Positions 10,554 to 22,804 of a DNA stretch of 64,000 bases are shown here, piece by piece; within the stretch, counting starts at the first letter, position 1, and every line of letters begins with the position of its first letter. The DNA is from Hemerocallis citrina (taxonomy: Eukaryota; Streptophyta; Magnoliopsida; Asparagales; Asphodelaceae), in assembly GCA_017893485.1 (NCBI GenBank), contig CM030362.1, positions 261,010,255 through 261,074,254 of the forward strand. The letters run 5' to 3'. Under the pieces are notes generated by a model. The model saw nothing but the letters and a program-made list of their open reading frames with translations, was not told the origin of the DNA and ran no database searches. The translations under genes and the position numbers were made by a program.

Positions 10554-13500
10554 GTGCAGCATCATGTTAGAGGCTTAGAACATTGTCACAGGTGGCGTGT
10601 TGTCGTTTGTTCCCGAGAGTGGAGGCAGAGTTCCGTGGTTATTGGTGGCACAGATTTCAAGGCCGATCTGATTGTTATTGAAAATTCAGGATTCAACGTC
10701 ATTCTCGGTATGGATTGGTTAGGTGAATCCCATGCTGTCATTGATTACCGCGCCAAGAAAGTTGTATTCCGAATCCCAGGTCGCGTAGAGTTTGAGTTCC
10801 ATGCCGGGGAGATGCCCCTAGGCCGAGTTATGACTGCAGTTGATCAGGAGACTTGTGCGATGGAGTTGTACTCGGGTTGTGAGGCTACGCCTCTAGTAGT
10901 GCAAGAGTTCCTGGATGTTTTTCCAGAGGAGTTGCCTGGCTTACCACTTGATAGGGATGTGGAGTTCGGTATTGAAGTTTAGCCTGGTACGGTGCCGATA
11001 TCGAAGAGTCCCTACAGGATGGCACCGGTCGAGTCAGCAGAGCTGAAGGTGCAAATTCAGGGTTTGCTAGATTTGGGGTTCATCAGGCCTAGTGTTTTTC
11101 CGTGGGGTGCTCCAGTTTTTTTTGTCAGCAAGAAGGATGGTAGTCGTTGACTGTGCATCGATTATCGAGAACTGAACAATGTTACTGTGAAGAACCGGTA
11201 TCCGCTGCCAAGAATTGATGACTTGTTTGCCAGTTAGGCGGAGCAGCTGTTTTCTCGAAGTTGAATCTTCGTTCAGAGTACCATCAGGTCAAGGTGATGG
11301 TGAATGATCTGCAAAAGACTGCATTTAGGACCAGATATGGGCACTATGAGTATCTTTTGATGCCGTTCGGAGTCAGCAATGCCTGGTTGTGTTCATGAGT
11401 CTGATGAACATGGTGTTTTCCTCTTACCTGGACAGATTTTATGGTGGTCTTCATTGATGACATTCTGGTGTATTCTTGGAACCGGGAGGATCATGCTGAG
11501 CATGTGACGTTGGTTATGCAGACTTTGAGGGAGAATCAGCTCTATGGGAAACTCAGCAAGTGTGAGTTTTGGTTCGACAGAGTTACCTTCTTGGGGCACA
11601 TTATCTTGGGCAGTGGTATTTCTGTGGATCCGTCCAAGGTTGCAGCTGTGAGAGATTGGCCAGTTCCTAAGTCAGTTTTAGAGGTGAGAAGTTTCCTAGG
11701 TTTAGCTGGCTATTATCAAAAATTCGTCCAAGATTTTTCGAAGATAGCAGGACCATTGACTAAGATGACAGGAAAGGATCAGAAGTTCTGTTGGTCTGAG
11801 GCTTGTAGTGAGGCTTTCGCTGAGTTGAAGAGCAGGTTGACGTCAGTGCCAGTGTTGACTATTCCCGATGGTTCAGGCAGATTTGTGGTTGACTGTGACG
11901 ATTCTGGCAGGGGTCATGGTGCAATTCTGATGCAGAAGGGCCGAGTTGCTGCTTATGCATCAAAGCAGTTGAGGCCACATGAGAAAAACTATCTGACTCA
12001 TGATTTGGAGTTAGCGGTAGTGATGTTCGTTTTGAAGTTATGGAGACACTATTTGTTTGGAGACTGAGTGGAGATCTTTACTGACAACAAAAGTCTTAAG
12101 TATATCTTCACCCAAAAGGAATTGAACATGAGGCAAAGGCATTGGTTGGAGCTTATGCCTGATTATGATATCAGTTTGCAATACAATCCTGGTAGAGTGA
12201 ACTTGGTGCTTGATGCTTTGAGCAGGAGACCGACAGCCATGTTCCTGACTCAACAAAGAGATTTGGTTGAGCAGATGCGGATGTTGGAGTTGGATGTGTT
12301 GTTTCCTAGTTCTGATCGGAGTTGCATGATGCTTCAGCTTCAACCGTCTCTTGTTGAGCAGATTAAAGAGATTCAAGCTGGTGATGAGCAGTTGTAGGGT
12401 TTTAGAGCAGAGGTTGAGGCTGGTTCCAGAATGGACATGGTTATTCATCCTGATGGATCACTTCGTTTTAGGTCCAGGTTGTGTGTCCCGAAGGGTGAAG
12501 TTCGTCAGAGGTTGCTTGAGGAAGCCCACCAGTCATCGTATTATATTCATCCTGGGGGTACTAAGATGTACCGGGACTTGAAGCTTCATTTCTGGTGGCA
12601 TGGTATGAAGAGGGTTGTGGCTCGGTTTGTGTCTCAGTGTTTGATCTGCCAGCAAGTGAAGGCGGAACATCAGAGAACTGCCGGACTTCTTCAACCGCTT
12701 CCCATTCCTGAGTGAAAGTGAGAACACATCACTCTGGATTTTTTGACCGCTTTGCCGAGGATACCTAAGGGTCACACTGCCATTTGGGTGATTGTCAACC
12801 CATTGACGAAGAGTGCTCACTTCATTCCCTTCCGAGATGGACAGTCTACTGAGAGCCTAGCTGAGAAGTACATGCAAGAGATCGTCAGACTTCATGGGGT
12901 TCCATTCAGTATTGCATTCGGCAGGGATACGAGATTCAAGTCTCGATTTTGGGAGAGTCTTCAGAGTAGTTTAGGGAGTAAATTGAAGTACAGTAAGCTT
13001 TTCATCCCCAGACCGATGGACAGTCAGAGAGGACCATCCAGACTCTTGAGGACATGTTGAGGTCCTGTGTGTTACAGTTCGGTGGATCATGGGAGGACCA
13101 TTTGCATCTCGTAGAGTTCTCGTACAATAACAGCTTTCAAGCTAGTCTTAAAGCTACACCGTTCGAGGCACGTTATGGGCAGAAGTGCAGATCACCAGTG
13201 TGCTGGGATGACATTGGTGAGAGGAAGTTATTGGGTTCAGAGTTGATCACCAGGACAGTTGATGAGGTGACTCAGATTAGGAAGCATCTTCAAGCAGCTC
13301 AAGACAGGCAAAGGAGATGGGTAGATGTCCATCGGAGAGATTTGGAGTTTGAGGTTGGTGACCATGTTTTCCTAAAGGTATCGCCGTGGCGATGTATCAT
13401 TCGGTTTGGTGGTGGGGGCATGCTCAGCCCTAGGTTTATCGGACCGTTCGATATCGTGGAACGAGTAGGCAAGGTAGCCTATCGTCTTGCATTGCCACCG

Positions 13501-13773
13501 GATTTATCAAGAGTGCACGATATTTTTCATGTCTCACAACTCAGGAGATATATCCGCTATGAGAGCCATGTGATCGACCACTCAGACTTATCCGTGCGGC
13601 CGGATTTGACTTGTGAGATTTTTCCAGTTGCTATTTTTTATCGGCGGAAGAAAGTGTTGAAGAACAAGGTCATCAAGCTGGTTCGTGTTTATTGGAATCC
13701 TCAGTCGCCAGGTGAGTCGACTTGGGAGTTGGAGAAGGAGATCCAACAGAAGTTTCCTCACCTGTTTGAGTAG
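10554..13773 (+). pseudogene. E1 chromovirus (Tekay/Del-like gypsy) pol, decayed
   Basis: Order: end of protease (ADLIVIENSGFNVILGMDWL), RT (start [12 protein letters not shown], active site [11 protein letters not shown] near 11450), RNase H ([25 protein letters not shown]), integrase zinc region ([10 protein letters not shown] ... CLICQQVKAEHQ), integrase core, GPF motif (FIGPFDIVERVGKVAYRL) and a chromodomain-like tail (STWELEKEIQQKFPHLFE). Stops occur at 10981, 11150, 12064 and 12395, with frameshifts near 11235, 11390 and 13015. In integrase the first catalytic Asp reads Asn (VIVNPLTKSAHF) and the second reads Gly (IAFGRDTRF), so the enzyme could not work even in frame. It belongs to the same family as E2 at 51021-56899. 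Confidence 0.9.
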
Positions 13774-13856
13774 CTTTTTGTTTTGTTCTTTCTTTTTCTT
13801 TTTGGGGTTACCCTATGTACCCCTTGTTTGAATTTTGAGGACGAAATTTTCTTGTT

Positions 13857-13869
13857 AGGTAGGTAGGAT
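13857..13869 (+). other. Polypurine tract region of E1
   Basis: AGGTAGGTAGGAT follows the block GAGGACGAAATTTT, which is conserved just upstream of the polypurine tract in Tekay-type elements and also present in E2. It primes plus-strand DNA synthesis. The purine run is degenerate. Confidence 0.6.
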
Positions 13870-16800
13870 TTATAACCCATGTTTCCCATTGTCTTGTATT
13901 TTGGATGTATTTTCTTTTTCTGAGTATTTATGCATATTGTACTCTTCTGTTTCTTCTAAGCCATGTATTTGTTCTTCGTTCTCAATAATTCATCCATCTG
14001 TTTTCTCGCCTATGATCTGATCTCCGTGATTCGGAATTGTCTGCCTATTATTTCATCTCTGGTTGATCGTTGAATTAATTAATTTAATGTTTTTCCTATT
14101 TATTGTTCATGGCCTATTTTTATTTGTTGTCATCCTTTATTCTCCTTATTGGACCCTAATTAATACCCAAAACCCAATGAAACCCTAACCTTCAATATCC
14201 AATACCCGTTATACCCAACACCCGTTCACACCCCCTAAACCCTAATATTCCTAATATATATACCCATACTATGTATTTACCCTATTCTTCAACAAACCCT
14301 AGCTGCTCTCCCGTTTCTTACCTCCTGCACTCCCGACCTCATCTCTCCCTCTTCCCCTGTGTGCACCCCCGTGCTCTCTCCCGACCACCCTCCGTTGCCC
14401 CCTGTGCCACACCCTGCCTCGACGTCCCCGCTGTGCCACCCTCCTTCCGAGCGCCATAGCACCTAGTCAGCAGTGACAACAGCACCCGTGACAGCAACCC
14501 CTCATCATTGTCCCACTCTCGACGCCAGCACCCCTATGTCGCCTTGCCTCCACAATCGTGCCTCCCTTTTCTCCTTTCGAAGCCAACACCAGTGACAGCT
14601 GTGCTAGTCAGCTGCCGTCCCTGTCCAGTGCACCGTCCCATCCACCGTCGTTCACCTCGCAGTGCACTCACCCGACCCCGCCTGCCACTCCTTGTGTGCT
14701 TGCTGTTTGATCAAGTTTTGACCAAGTGAGATCTAGACTGTCGGATCTACCTTGATCATCATCATCATCTTCTTCATCAAGTGAATCTTGGCCGTTCGAT
14801 CTGATCGTGATCGTGATCATCTCATTCAGATCCGTGAGTTTGTGTTCGTTGCCCGGGATCCATTCCCGATAGTCTCTTTTCATCATATCTTTCGTCAATT
14901 TCGAGGCAAGTAACTTGTATTCTTTCCTTTTTTTTGTATACACAAGTACTAAATACTGCCTGTAGTGTGGCTTTTGTGTCTAGATTCATTCTCATGGAAA
15001 AGCCTTGCAGATCTTGTTTTTATTTGTTGATCCATTCGTAGTCGTCTCTCGTTACACACACGACATGAAACAACTTAGAAATAATTAATTCTTGTTGCAC
15101 ATATGTATGATGTTTGTGATCCATTACATGTTGTATGAATCTTGCATGCATGATGTGTTAATCATAGCATTATCGTTGTAGGATTGTTAAATATCCCATA
15201 CCATGTTTTTTTGGACATCTATTATACCATGCTTGTGTTTCGTTTCGATTTGGATTTGTTGCATATGAACTATTTGATTTAATACAAGAAAATATTTCTG
15301 TTTTTGCTACTTCCCGTTTTTGTTCAGTATTTTAGACCCTGTTGAGGTCAGTAAATCAAATTAATTTATGAATATAAATCGTAGATCTCGCTGTCTATTT
15401 TCCAGAATTTCTGACAGATCTCAGTTTCGATTTGTGAGTTACAAGTTATTGCTGTTTTACTACAGAGGTGTAGAAAATTTCAGATTTGGTTTAATGTGAA
15501 TTTTGTAGAGTTATATATTTTCAAAACTGATGTTAAACATAAAATTTGGATCTAACCTTTTGCTGAGTATAACTAGACTTGATCGGGATTAACCACAAAT
15601 TTTTGTGGATTTATTTGATGACATCTAAAAACTATGTTATGCTTGCAAACAACTACTATGCTTCAAAAATTTTCATGTTGTTTTGTAAAGTACCTTAATT
15701 TGAACCTGATTCTAGTTGTTGTTGATAAAAACCTTTTGAATATGAAATGTATCCTATTGTATCTATTTTATCACCTTTTTGACGGATTTGGATTTGGATT
15801 TATATATTGCTGTTTTAGTACTGCTGTGTCAAGAGTTTCAGATTTACAAATTTCATGCATCTTGCTATCTTCTGATTTTATTTGACCATACTATCCATGT
15901 TAGAATATTATGAAATTATATTTGCTGATACTAGACATACTAGGGAATACCCCAGATTTTTCATGGATTTAATAAGTAAGTTTTTATGCTATTTTCCTGT
16001 TTATGAACATAACTTTGTGATTTCTGGCTAAACATGTTTTCTGGATATAATTCTGTTTTGAGCCCTGTTTCTGTTATTATTATATGACTTGTATATATTT
16101 GCTGGACTCGGCCGGGAGTCTATTTTCTAGATTTTCTAACGGATCCAGATTTATATGTCTATGGCAATGGAATCCCAGATTTGGTGCAGTACTGTCTTGT
16201 TGTCCATAACTAGAATTTTCATTGTTGTAGTCTATTTTTAGTCATTCGTCATCCGTTCGTGCCTTTATTCAACTTTTACTTGTCCCTTGTTGTCTATCCA
16301 TGCTTCTTGACTTGTTTGTGCATGCCCATGCTCGTATGAATAATAATAGCAAGAAACTATGCCGGGGTTAAAGAGAAAGATCTAATAGTGGAAAATGCAG
16401 AAACATGTACTCGGAAGGGGATCCATAGATTCTACTTGATACTTGATACTTAGTACTTGACACGTGATTACATGCACACTTGACACATTACACATGATAC
16501 TTGATACTTGGAGTTTGATACTTGATTACTTGATACTTATCCCTGAGTACACTGCCCTCTATGATTCACTATGAAATCTAAAACGTAACTTGTTTGAATG
16601 TAGCAACCATGTGGTAAAAGTTTGGGATGCATGAAGTGCTAGCTTGATAGGACTAGATACAAGACTTGGAAACAACATGATCACTTGACACTTACTACTT
16701 GTTACTTGTACATGATACTTGATTACTTGACACTTGTTACTTGTTACTCGTTTACATGCCACTTGTCACTTGTCACATGCCACTTGCACCCGTTTATCTT

Positions 16801-17387
16801 GCCATGCTACTTGTTCTGTTCTTGACTTAGAGTTAGTTGCTCTATTTTACTATTATATCTTCCATAATATACTTTCTTCTGCTGTTACTATATTCTTGTC
16901 CATTTGTTTTTCCTGTACTTGTAGCCTGCACTACAAGCGGCACGTAACTTGTATTGACGGGTGTTTTATTTATTTCCTTTTCTTGCAATTTTGATAAATT
17001 GCAGACTTCGGTGACCAGCTGCCCGATGGAGTAGGTGATCAAAAATTCTAGTTGGCTGGAGTTCTTGCTACATTTATTTATTCTTGTTGCTTATTCTTGA
17101 AGAATTTTTAACTTGTTACATGGATATTTGTATTGGGCATTTTGTCCAAGACTTATGTTTTGTTCCAGACTTGATTATTTGAGATTCAATATTCTTGCTT
17201 TCAAGTAATCTTGTTGACTATATTGATTCAGTTATTCATGTATGGTTGATTATTTCTCTTACATATCTCTTGTTTATTCTTGTATATGTTGTAAAGATCC
17301 TTACAGCTTATGAATGGTGAAAGCCATAGCCTGAACTTGTGTTACATATTCGTATTCTGTATTTTCTTTTTGGAAAGCGGGCATGAC
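13870..17387 (+). repeat. 3' LTR of E1
   Basis: It starts after the polypurine tract (first base approximate) and ends near GGAAAGCGGGCATGAC, which matches the ends of the E2 LTRs (GGGAAGCGGGGTGTGACA at 50814). The layout parallels the E2 LTR: an AT-rich start, a block of CCCTAACCC/CCCAA-type sequence with a TATATATACCC near 14258, a C-rich leader (14290-14720), then T-rich sequence. It contains (ATC)n at about 14757-14778 and degenerate ACTTGATACTTG repeats at about 16430-16545 and 16680-16800. No gene is seen; short plus frames here are chance. Confidence 0.7.
16430..16800. repeat. Degenerate ACTTGATACTTG / CACTTGTTACTTG repeats
   Basis: Two clusters (about 16430-16545 and 16680-16800) of short tandem CTTGATA, CTTGACAC and CTTGTTAC units inside the E1 LTR. 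The 12-14 bp periodicity is irregular. Confidence 0.7.
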
Positions 17388-18268
17388 CCCCCTTCCCCGC
17401 GGTCAACCTCCCTTCCCGATCATCGATGCCAGCACATCCCCCCACTGTTTCCCCTATTTTCATCGACAGCACCAAACCCACCGCTGCTGCCATTTCCTCA
17501 CTCCACGCCGCTAGTGACGCCATGTGTGATGCTGCCCCCTCCAGTCGCCGCCGTCCACAGCCAGTGAGGCCGTCGAGCCCCCCTAGACGTTGCAGCCATT
17601 GTCTTTCTCCCTCTTGTCGGTAGTTGTTGTGGTCGCTTGATTCTCTATTACATGTATTATACACGTGTTATTTCGTGTGTTCGTGGATTCGTTGCTCCGG
17701 GTTCCTTATCCCGTTATACTTGGTATTCAATTTCGTCGTCCAAAAGGCAAATCACATCACCCTTGAATTGAACATCGTATCAAATTCAAGTTTTATTGAA
17801 CCTTTTGCAAGTAGATCCTATTCGTTATCATATCGCTGTATTGACTATCTTTCGTTGGGTCTATTGAGGGTTTACACGAACTAACCCAAATATTCTTGAA
17901 ACTGTGCCACTTTTGGCTCTAAACATTGAATCTTTCATGCATTCATGTAGAATTGAGAATAGGGTTGTTCATATAATCATGACACAATTAATCTATTGTA
18001 GAAACAATTGCTAGGTTCTACGTTGTTTGATCGATTGATGTTTGGTTGATGATAAATTAATGTATGTATGTGTTCTTAATTTTATTTACCATTTTTTATA
18101 CCATCATGTATGAAGTTTACCGATTATTTGAAGTAGAACCCATCATGTTTAATTTATTTATTTTATGAAAAATATCCAAAAACCTGCATGTTGCTTGCTG
18201 GTCGTATGTTGTTTGCTATTTTCGACCCTGTAAATGATCTTAAAATGAATAACTTTCTGAATAAGATT
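17388..18268 (+). repeat. E2 5' LTR, left fragment
   Basis: This matches 57455-58335 of the E2 3' LTR throughout (for example ACCTCCCTTCCCGATC, TTGTTGTGGTCGCTT, GCTCCGGGTTCC and TTGGCTCTAAACATTGAATC). The first roughly 460 bp of the LTR are missing, and the fragment abuts the end of the E1 LTR at about 17387. The right boundary is the Tat insertion. The C-rich leader gives chance reading frames on both strands. Confidence 0.85.
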
Positions 18269-18845
18269 TTGTTGCCACTGGATCTGGTGTGGGGGCAATA
18301 GACAGAATTTGTAGGTTCGTAGGTACTCGATCTGGCTGGATCCTACTTCTTCCTTGTTGACAAGTTGACTCCTTGGTGCTCCCGCAGACCTGCACAAACG
18401 TTCAAAACACTGGGATGGATCCCAGCGATGAACCCTCCGATGCTCTTATCAATACCAGAAAAAGTAAAGGGAAAGGGCTTAAGTGTACAAAGAGTGATCT
18501 CCTGTGATAGTAGGAGGTAGGGGGTATTTATAGACGCCATGGGAATCTCCTTCAGGATCAGGATGGATCCCTACTTCCCAGTGTGGCTGGATAGGGGTGG
18601 TTATAACAACCTCCTTAGGATAAAGACGAGCCAGGATTTCCTCATATCCTGTTGAACTTGTCCCTAACAGGTTGAGACCCATTCTCGACTGAACAGACCC
18701 ATTCATGGGTTAGCGGGTCCAAGAGGAGAGACCCGGTTCCCAATTCGGACCCGTCTGTAGGTAAAATTACCATCTTGCCCCTGTAACTTTAAGATTCGTG
18801 CCAATTTTGAGCAGTTCCGGTTTAACCCTATTTCTAGCCATATCA
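18269..18845 (-). repeat. 3' LTR of the Tat element
   Basis: It is a close match to 49154-49731 over its full length, with scattered substitutions. Read on the minus strand it ends CCAGTGGCAAC. A minus-strand TATA box (CTATAAATACC) lies at 18523-18533 and is conserved at 49409-49419 in the other LTR, so both LTRs keep a promoter core. Confidence 0.92.
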
Positions 18846-18862
18846 CGAGCCCCCCACTCCCA
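18846..18862 (-). other. Polypurine tract of the Tat element
   Basis: The minus strand reads GGGAGTGGGGGGCTCG immediately before the 3' LTR start TGATATGG. This is the expected plus-strand primer site and confirms the orientation. Confidence 0.8.
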
Positions 18863-19540
18863 GAGACTATGTATTACAGCCTTTGGGGAGTGATTTTGTT
18901 GTTCCAGTGGCGTATAGGGCTTTATCGGAGTTCTCGAAGGGTGTTCGAATCTTGTTTGAGGGGTGATGGCACTTTTCTGAGCCGATAACATGCCAAAGTG
19001 TGTTCTTAGGGCCTTCTGAATTTTTGGTGATTTTTTCCGGTTTTTTAATTATTGTTTCGAATCATTTATCCAATTTTGCAAAGCGATGATTTATTTTCCG
19101 GGAGCACCAATTAATTATTCTAACCAATAATTATTTACCTAGGGGCTCAAAAATATCTCCCCGAATTTATAATTATTTTTTAGAATTTTTAATTAATTTT
19201 CTTGAATTTTAACTATTTTTTCGCAATTTTTAAATAAATAATTCGAAATAATAATTAAAGAAAATAGTTTTAATCACCTATTAATGACGTGGCATGATCT
19301 GGATTGTCCATCAGCATTGGGTGCGAAGATCTGAATGATCGAAAGGTGAATCAGACCCTGGTTGACGTGGCCGAATCTGGGCCCTTGATCACGCAACGGC
19401 GAGCAATTCTGGAGGATCAGACGACTGGGAAGAAGGGGAACCTTACCTGTTTGAAGGTCGACAGCAACTGAATTCGGGATGCTCACTGAAGTCTAGGTGA
19501 GCGACGCGCGGCATCTGGGCCCCTTCTTCTTCGCTCCCTG
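18863..19540. other. Tat 3' region, no gene recognised
   Basis: It begins moderately GC-rich, then is very AT-rich at about 19030-19270 (many AATTATT/AATTTTT runs), then GC-rich again leading into the minisatellite. No credible reading frame. In the sense (minus) direction this is 3' untranslated sequence; in the antisense direction it is upstream of the plus-strand promoter. Confidence 0.6.
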
Positions 19541-20510
19541 GACGTCGGTGGTAATTGACTTCGGAAAGCCTGCTAAGGTCCAAGGGGGCGACACGTGGTA
19601 TGTGGGCCCCTGCTTATTCGTGTTTTGGACGGCGGTGGCAATCGACTTCGAGGGCGAATATGAGAGCGCCATGTGGCCTGTGGGTCCCAGCCACCGTTGA
19701 CTGGTCAACGCATTTTCTTGCATTTCGACGTCGGTGGCAATTGACATCGGGGTCGAATAGGAGAGCGCCACGTGGCCTGTGGGTCCCAGCCACCTTTGAC
19801 GGGTCAACGCATTTTCCTGCATTCGACATCGGTGGCAATCGATTTTGAGGGCGAATAGGAGAGCGCCACGTGGCATGTGGGGTCCCAGCCATCATTGACT
19901 GGTCAACGCATTTTCTTGCATTTTGATATCGGTGGCAATCGACTTCGGGGGCGAATAGGAGAGCGCCACGTGGCCTGTGGGTCCCAGCCACCGTTGACTG
20001 GTCAACAGATTTTCTTGCATTTCGACATCGGTGGCAATCGACTTCGGGAACGAATAGGAGAACACCACGTCGCCTGTGGGTCCCAGCCATCGTTGACTGG
20101 TCAACGTATTTTCTTGCATTTCGACGTCGGTGGCAATCGACCTCGGGGTCGAATAGGAGAGTGCCACGTGGCCTGTGGGTCGCAGCAACCGTTGACTGGT
20201 CAATGCATTTTCTTACGTTTCGACGTCGGTGGCAATCGACTTCGGGGACAAATAGGAGAGCGCCGCGTGGCCTGTGGGTCCCAACCACCGTTGACTGGTC
20301 AACGCATTTTCTTGCATTCCGACGTCGGTGGCAATTGACTTCGGGGGCAAATAGGAGAGCACCACGTGGCCTGTGGGTCCTAGCCACCATGGACTGGTCA
20401 ACGCATTTCCTTGCATTTCGACGTCGGTGGCAATTGACTTCGGGGGCGAATAGGAGAGTGCCACGTGGCCTGTGGACCGCAAGGCCGTTTGACCGGTCAA
20501 TGCAATTTCC
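19541..20510. repeat. 98-99 bp minisatellite, ten units, with G-box and W-box motifs
   Basis: Units begin at the GACGTCGGTGGCAAT block near 19541, 19628, 19728, 19825, 19924, 20022, 20121, 20220, 20319 and 20418. A typical unit holds a GACGTC core, GGCAATCGACTTCGGGG, GCCACGTGGCC (G-box CACGTG; intact in units 1, 3, 4, 5, 7, 9 and 10), TGTGGGTCCCAGCC, and GTTGACTGGTCAAC, an inverted pair of TTGAC W-box cores. The period of about 99 keeps minus frames open for over 300 codons, but that frame has no family match and is a by-product of the period. The array sits just upstream of the TATA box of the antisense gene. Confidence 0.93.
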
Positions 20511-20591
20511 CGCGTCTTCGACCAAATGGGCTAGGCCTTTGCTTCGTTGAGGGCCTTTTAACCTTGGTAACCGCACCACCTACCCCAGTCT

Positions 20592-20599
20592 CTATAAAT
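20592..20599 (+). promoter_or_regulatory. Putative TATA box of the antisense (aORF) gene
   Basis: TCTATAAATC lies about 80 bp after the last minisatellite unit and about 165 bp before the first ATG of the antisense gene (20762), on the plus strand. The spacing suits a plant promoter with a leader of roughly 130 nt. Position and sequence are seen; activity is inferred. Confidence 0.6.
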
Positions 20600-20761
20600 C
20601 TCCACCCACTCTCACATTTGCTTACTATTCTTGTTTTTTACTCAAGTGAGATTTTTACTAAGTGAGAGCTTCCGACGAGTATTCGCCGTCTTCTGGTGTG
20701 TTTTCCGACCGTACCTGTCAAATCGAGGTAACTTCATACTTAACTTATTTTCTTTTAGAAA

Positions 20762-22804
20762 ATGTCTATCGACCCTTCGAAGGAGACCTCCCCTCATGTT
20801 GCCCCCGAGGCTTCCTCGAGTCTGGTCACCCCAATCGACAAAGGCAAAGCCATAGTATGGCAGACTTCGGTGATCGTTGAGACGAGGGTCGAACAGGATC
20901 GGAGGTTGGGAGAGTTCGGGAGGTTGCCTGGGGTTCTAACCGAACTACCGAGGGTTCGAGAGCTCCCGAGGGACTAGGTAGAGCGGATAATGTACGGTAT
21001 GGGCCAAAGCTTCAAGGAAAATGAGGTCAGGGAGACATTGGAAGCAGACGAGACGATCTCTATCCTTATCGAGGAGGACTTGGTGAGGGTTCGGGAGAGT
21101 TTCCAAATCCCTAGGGAGTTCAACATAATGTTTCCTGGGCCGGGGGTAAGGGCCAACTCGCCAATGCCCGTTGACATGTGCTTCTGGCCAGTCGACGTTC
21201 TTGGTGGGAGTTCGGCTCCTACTTCACCCCTTCGTTGCTGAAGTGCTAAGGTGGTTCCGCGTCAGCCCCTTTCAATACATGCCGAACTTGTGGAGGTTGA
21301 TAAAGGGATTCGTCCTCCACTGTCAGGCATCGAGTTTTGAGCCGAGGTTGAGTGTGCTCTGGACGGTGTACCGAATGCATCAGCAGCATAAGGATGTATA
21401 CCGGTGGTATCTGGCTCTGAGGTTCGGGACGAAGCTGGTCAGTTGTCCGGACTTGATAAAGAATTAGAGGGACAAGTACTTTCTGATCCGAAGTCAAGGA
21501 CCATGGAGAACTCCCACGACTTGGGTAGAGTCGGTCCCGAAGAAGGTCAAGCAGAGCCCAGCCCTCAGCACCGAGGAGGAGGATATGGTTCGGACCTTGC
21601 TCGATCGCCCTAAGTTCGATTGGAAGGACTTGACCGAGGAGGTGCTCTTCCAGGGGGGTGTCTTAGCTCGATAAACCCTAGTACGATTTTGTTTTGTTTT
21701 GTTTTTTTTTTTGTTGAGGTCGGCGCTTCTTCTTTCGTGTTGCTAGGAATAGTAGGCCATTTTTTTCTAATCCCTCCCTCTTCTTTGCATAATCGATGGA
21801 CTTCGATGACTTGCTAACAAAGCGCGAAGTTCTGAGGAGTAAGGCCCCGAAGAAAAGGAAGAGGTTCGCCTCGAAGACTGCCTCGGAAGGGGTGCAGGCA
21901 CACCGTGCTACCGCGGAGCAGCTGGCGAAGCGACCCCCCTTGGCTTCGAAGCCTGAAACCCCTGTGTTAGCTTCGGCTCCCACGGGCACAGGGGCCTTCC
22001 CACTATTGGCAGCCTTGGGGCTCGAGGCTCCGCCATTAACTGGCGTAGCCGAGGTGTTCCTAACCGAGGAGCACAAGAAGATCTTCGTCCCGGACTGGCA
22101 GGTCGACAAGCTCGACGGGTTCCTAGGCGACTCGTCGGCATGTATGCAGGCGGTTCGGCACCTCGCCACGCCGAAGGACGATGCGGCCATGGAAGCGGGA
22201 AGCGTGGGGGACGACGCGCTCGAGATCACGCGCTCAGTGATGTCGGTAAGTTTTGAAGCCTAAGTTCTCTTTTGCCGACCGCTTAGAGATTTTCTTTCTT
22301 TTGAAATAATCTAAGTCTTACTCTTCATAGATTACTTGCCACTTCGGCCACCTGATGGAGAAGATGGCTAAACAAGGAAAGGAGCTGATGCTCAAGGTAG
22401 ATAAGGCTCGAGGGGAGAAGGTCCAGATATCCAAGGAGCTTGAAAAGGCGAAGGCCGAGGCCGAGTCGAAGAGCTCGAGGTTGGGGCACCTCGAAGCTAT
22501 GGTCGCCAAGATGGAGGTTGACAATGCCCGGCTCCTCCAAGCTGCCGAGATGGCGGCAAAAGAGAAGGCAGACGAGGTCGCCGCGGCTAGGCTAAAGGCG
22601 GTGAAGGAGGCCGAGGAGCAGGCCATAGAGAAGGCAAAGGGGTTCCTCATCCTGAACATGGCGAAGGCGTATGCTCGAGCCATAGACGAGGTGAGGGAGA
22701 AATTCCCTGAAGTGGATTGCGCAGGGTGGCACCTCTTTCCGGACCCTGTCCCCGTGTTCGGCGACGTCTCCGAAGGTGACGAAGAGGGCAAAGAAGAAGA
22801 GTAG
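20762..22804 (+). pseudogene. Tat antisense gene 1 (aORF1, Transposase_28-like), spliced, broken
   Basis: It lies on the strand opposite gag-pol, between integrase and the 3' LTR, where Tat elements carry antisense genes of unknown role. The first frame (20762-21241) has an in-frame TAG at 20975-20977 and reads SFQIPREFNIMFPGPGVRAN. A frameshift near 21200 leads to LLLHPFVAEVLRWFRVSPF and MPNLWRLIKGFVLHC, the core of the family named 'putative gypsy type transposon' (Transposase_28). A later exon (21796-22245) starts MDFDDLLTKREVLRSK. A canonical intron (GTAAG ... TTCATAG, 22246-22330) joins it in frame to a Lys/Glu/Ala-rich coiled-coil exon (22331-22804). The first intron, about 21681-21795, is less clear. 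Confidence 0.75.

Noticed and set aside
14271..14730. Proline/serine-rich plus frames in the E1 LTR
   Set aside because: A C-rich leader of the LTR gives open frames in several phases; the corresponding E2 LTR region does not keep any one of them.
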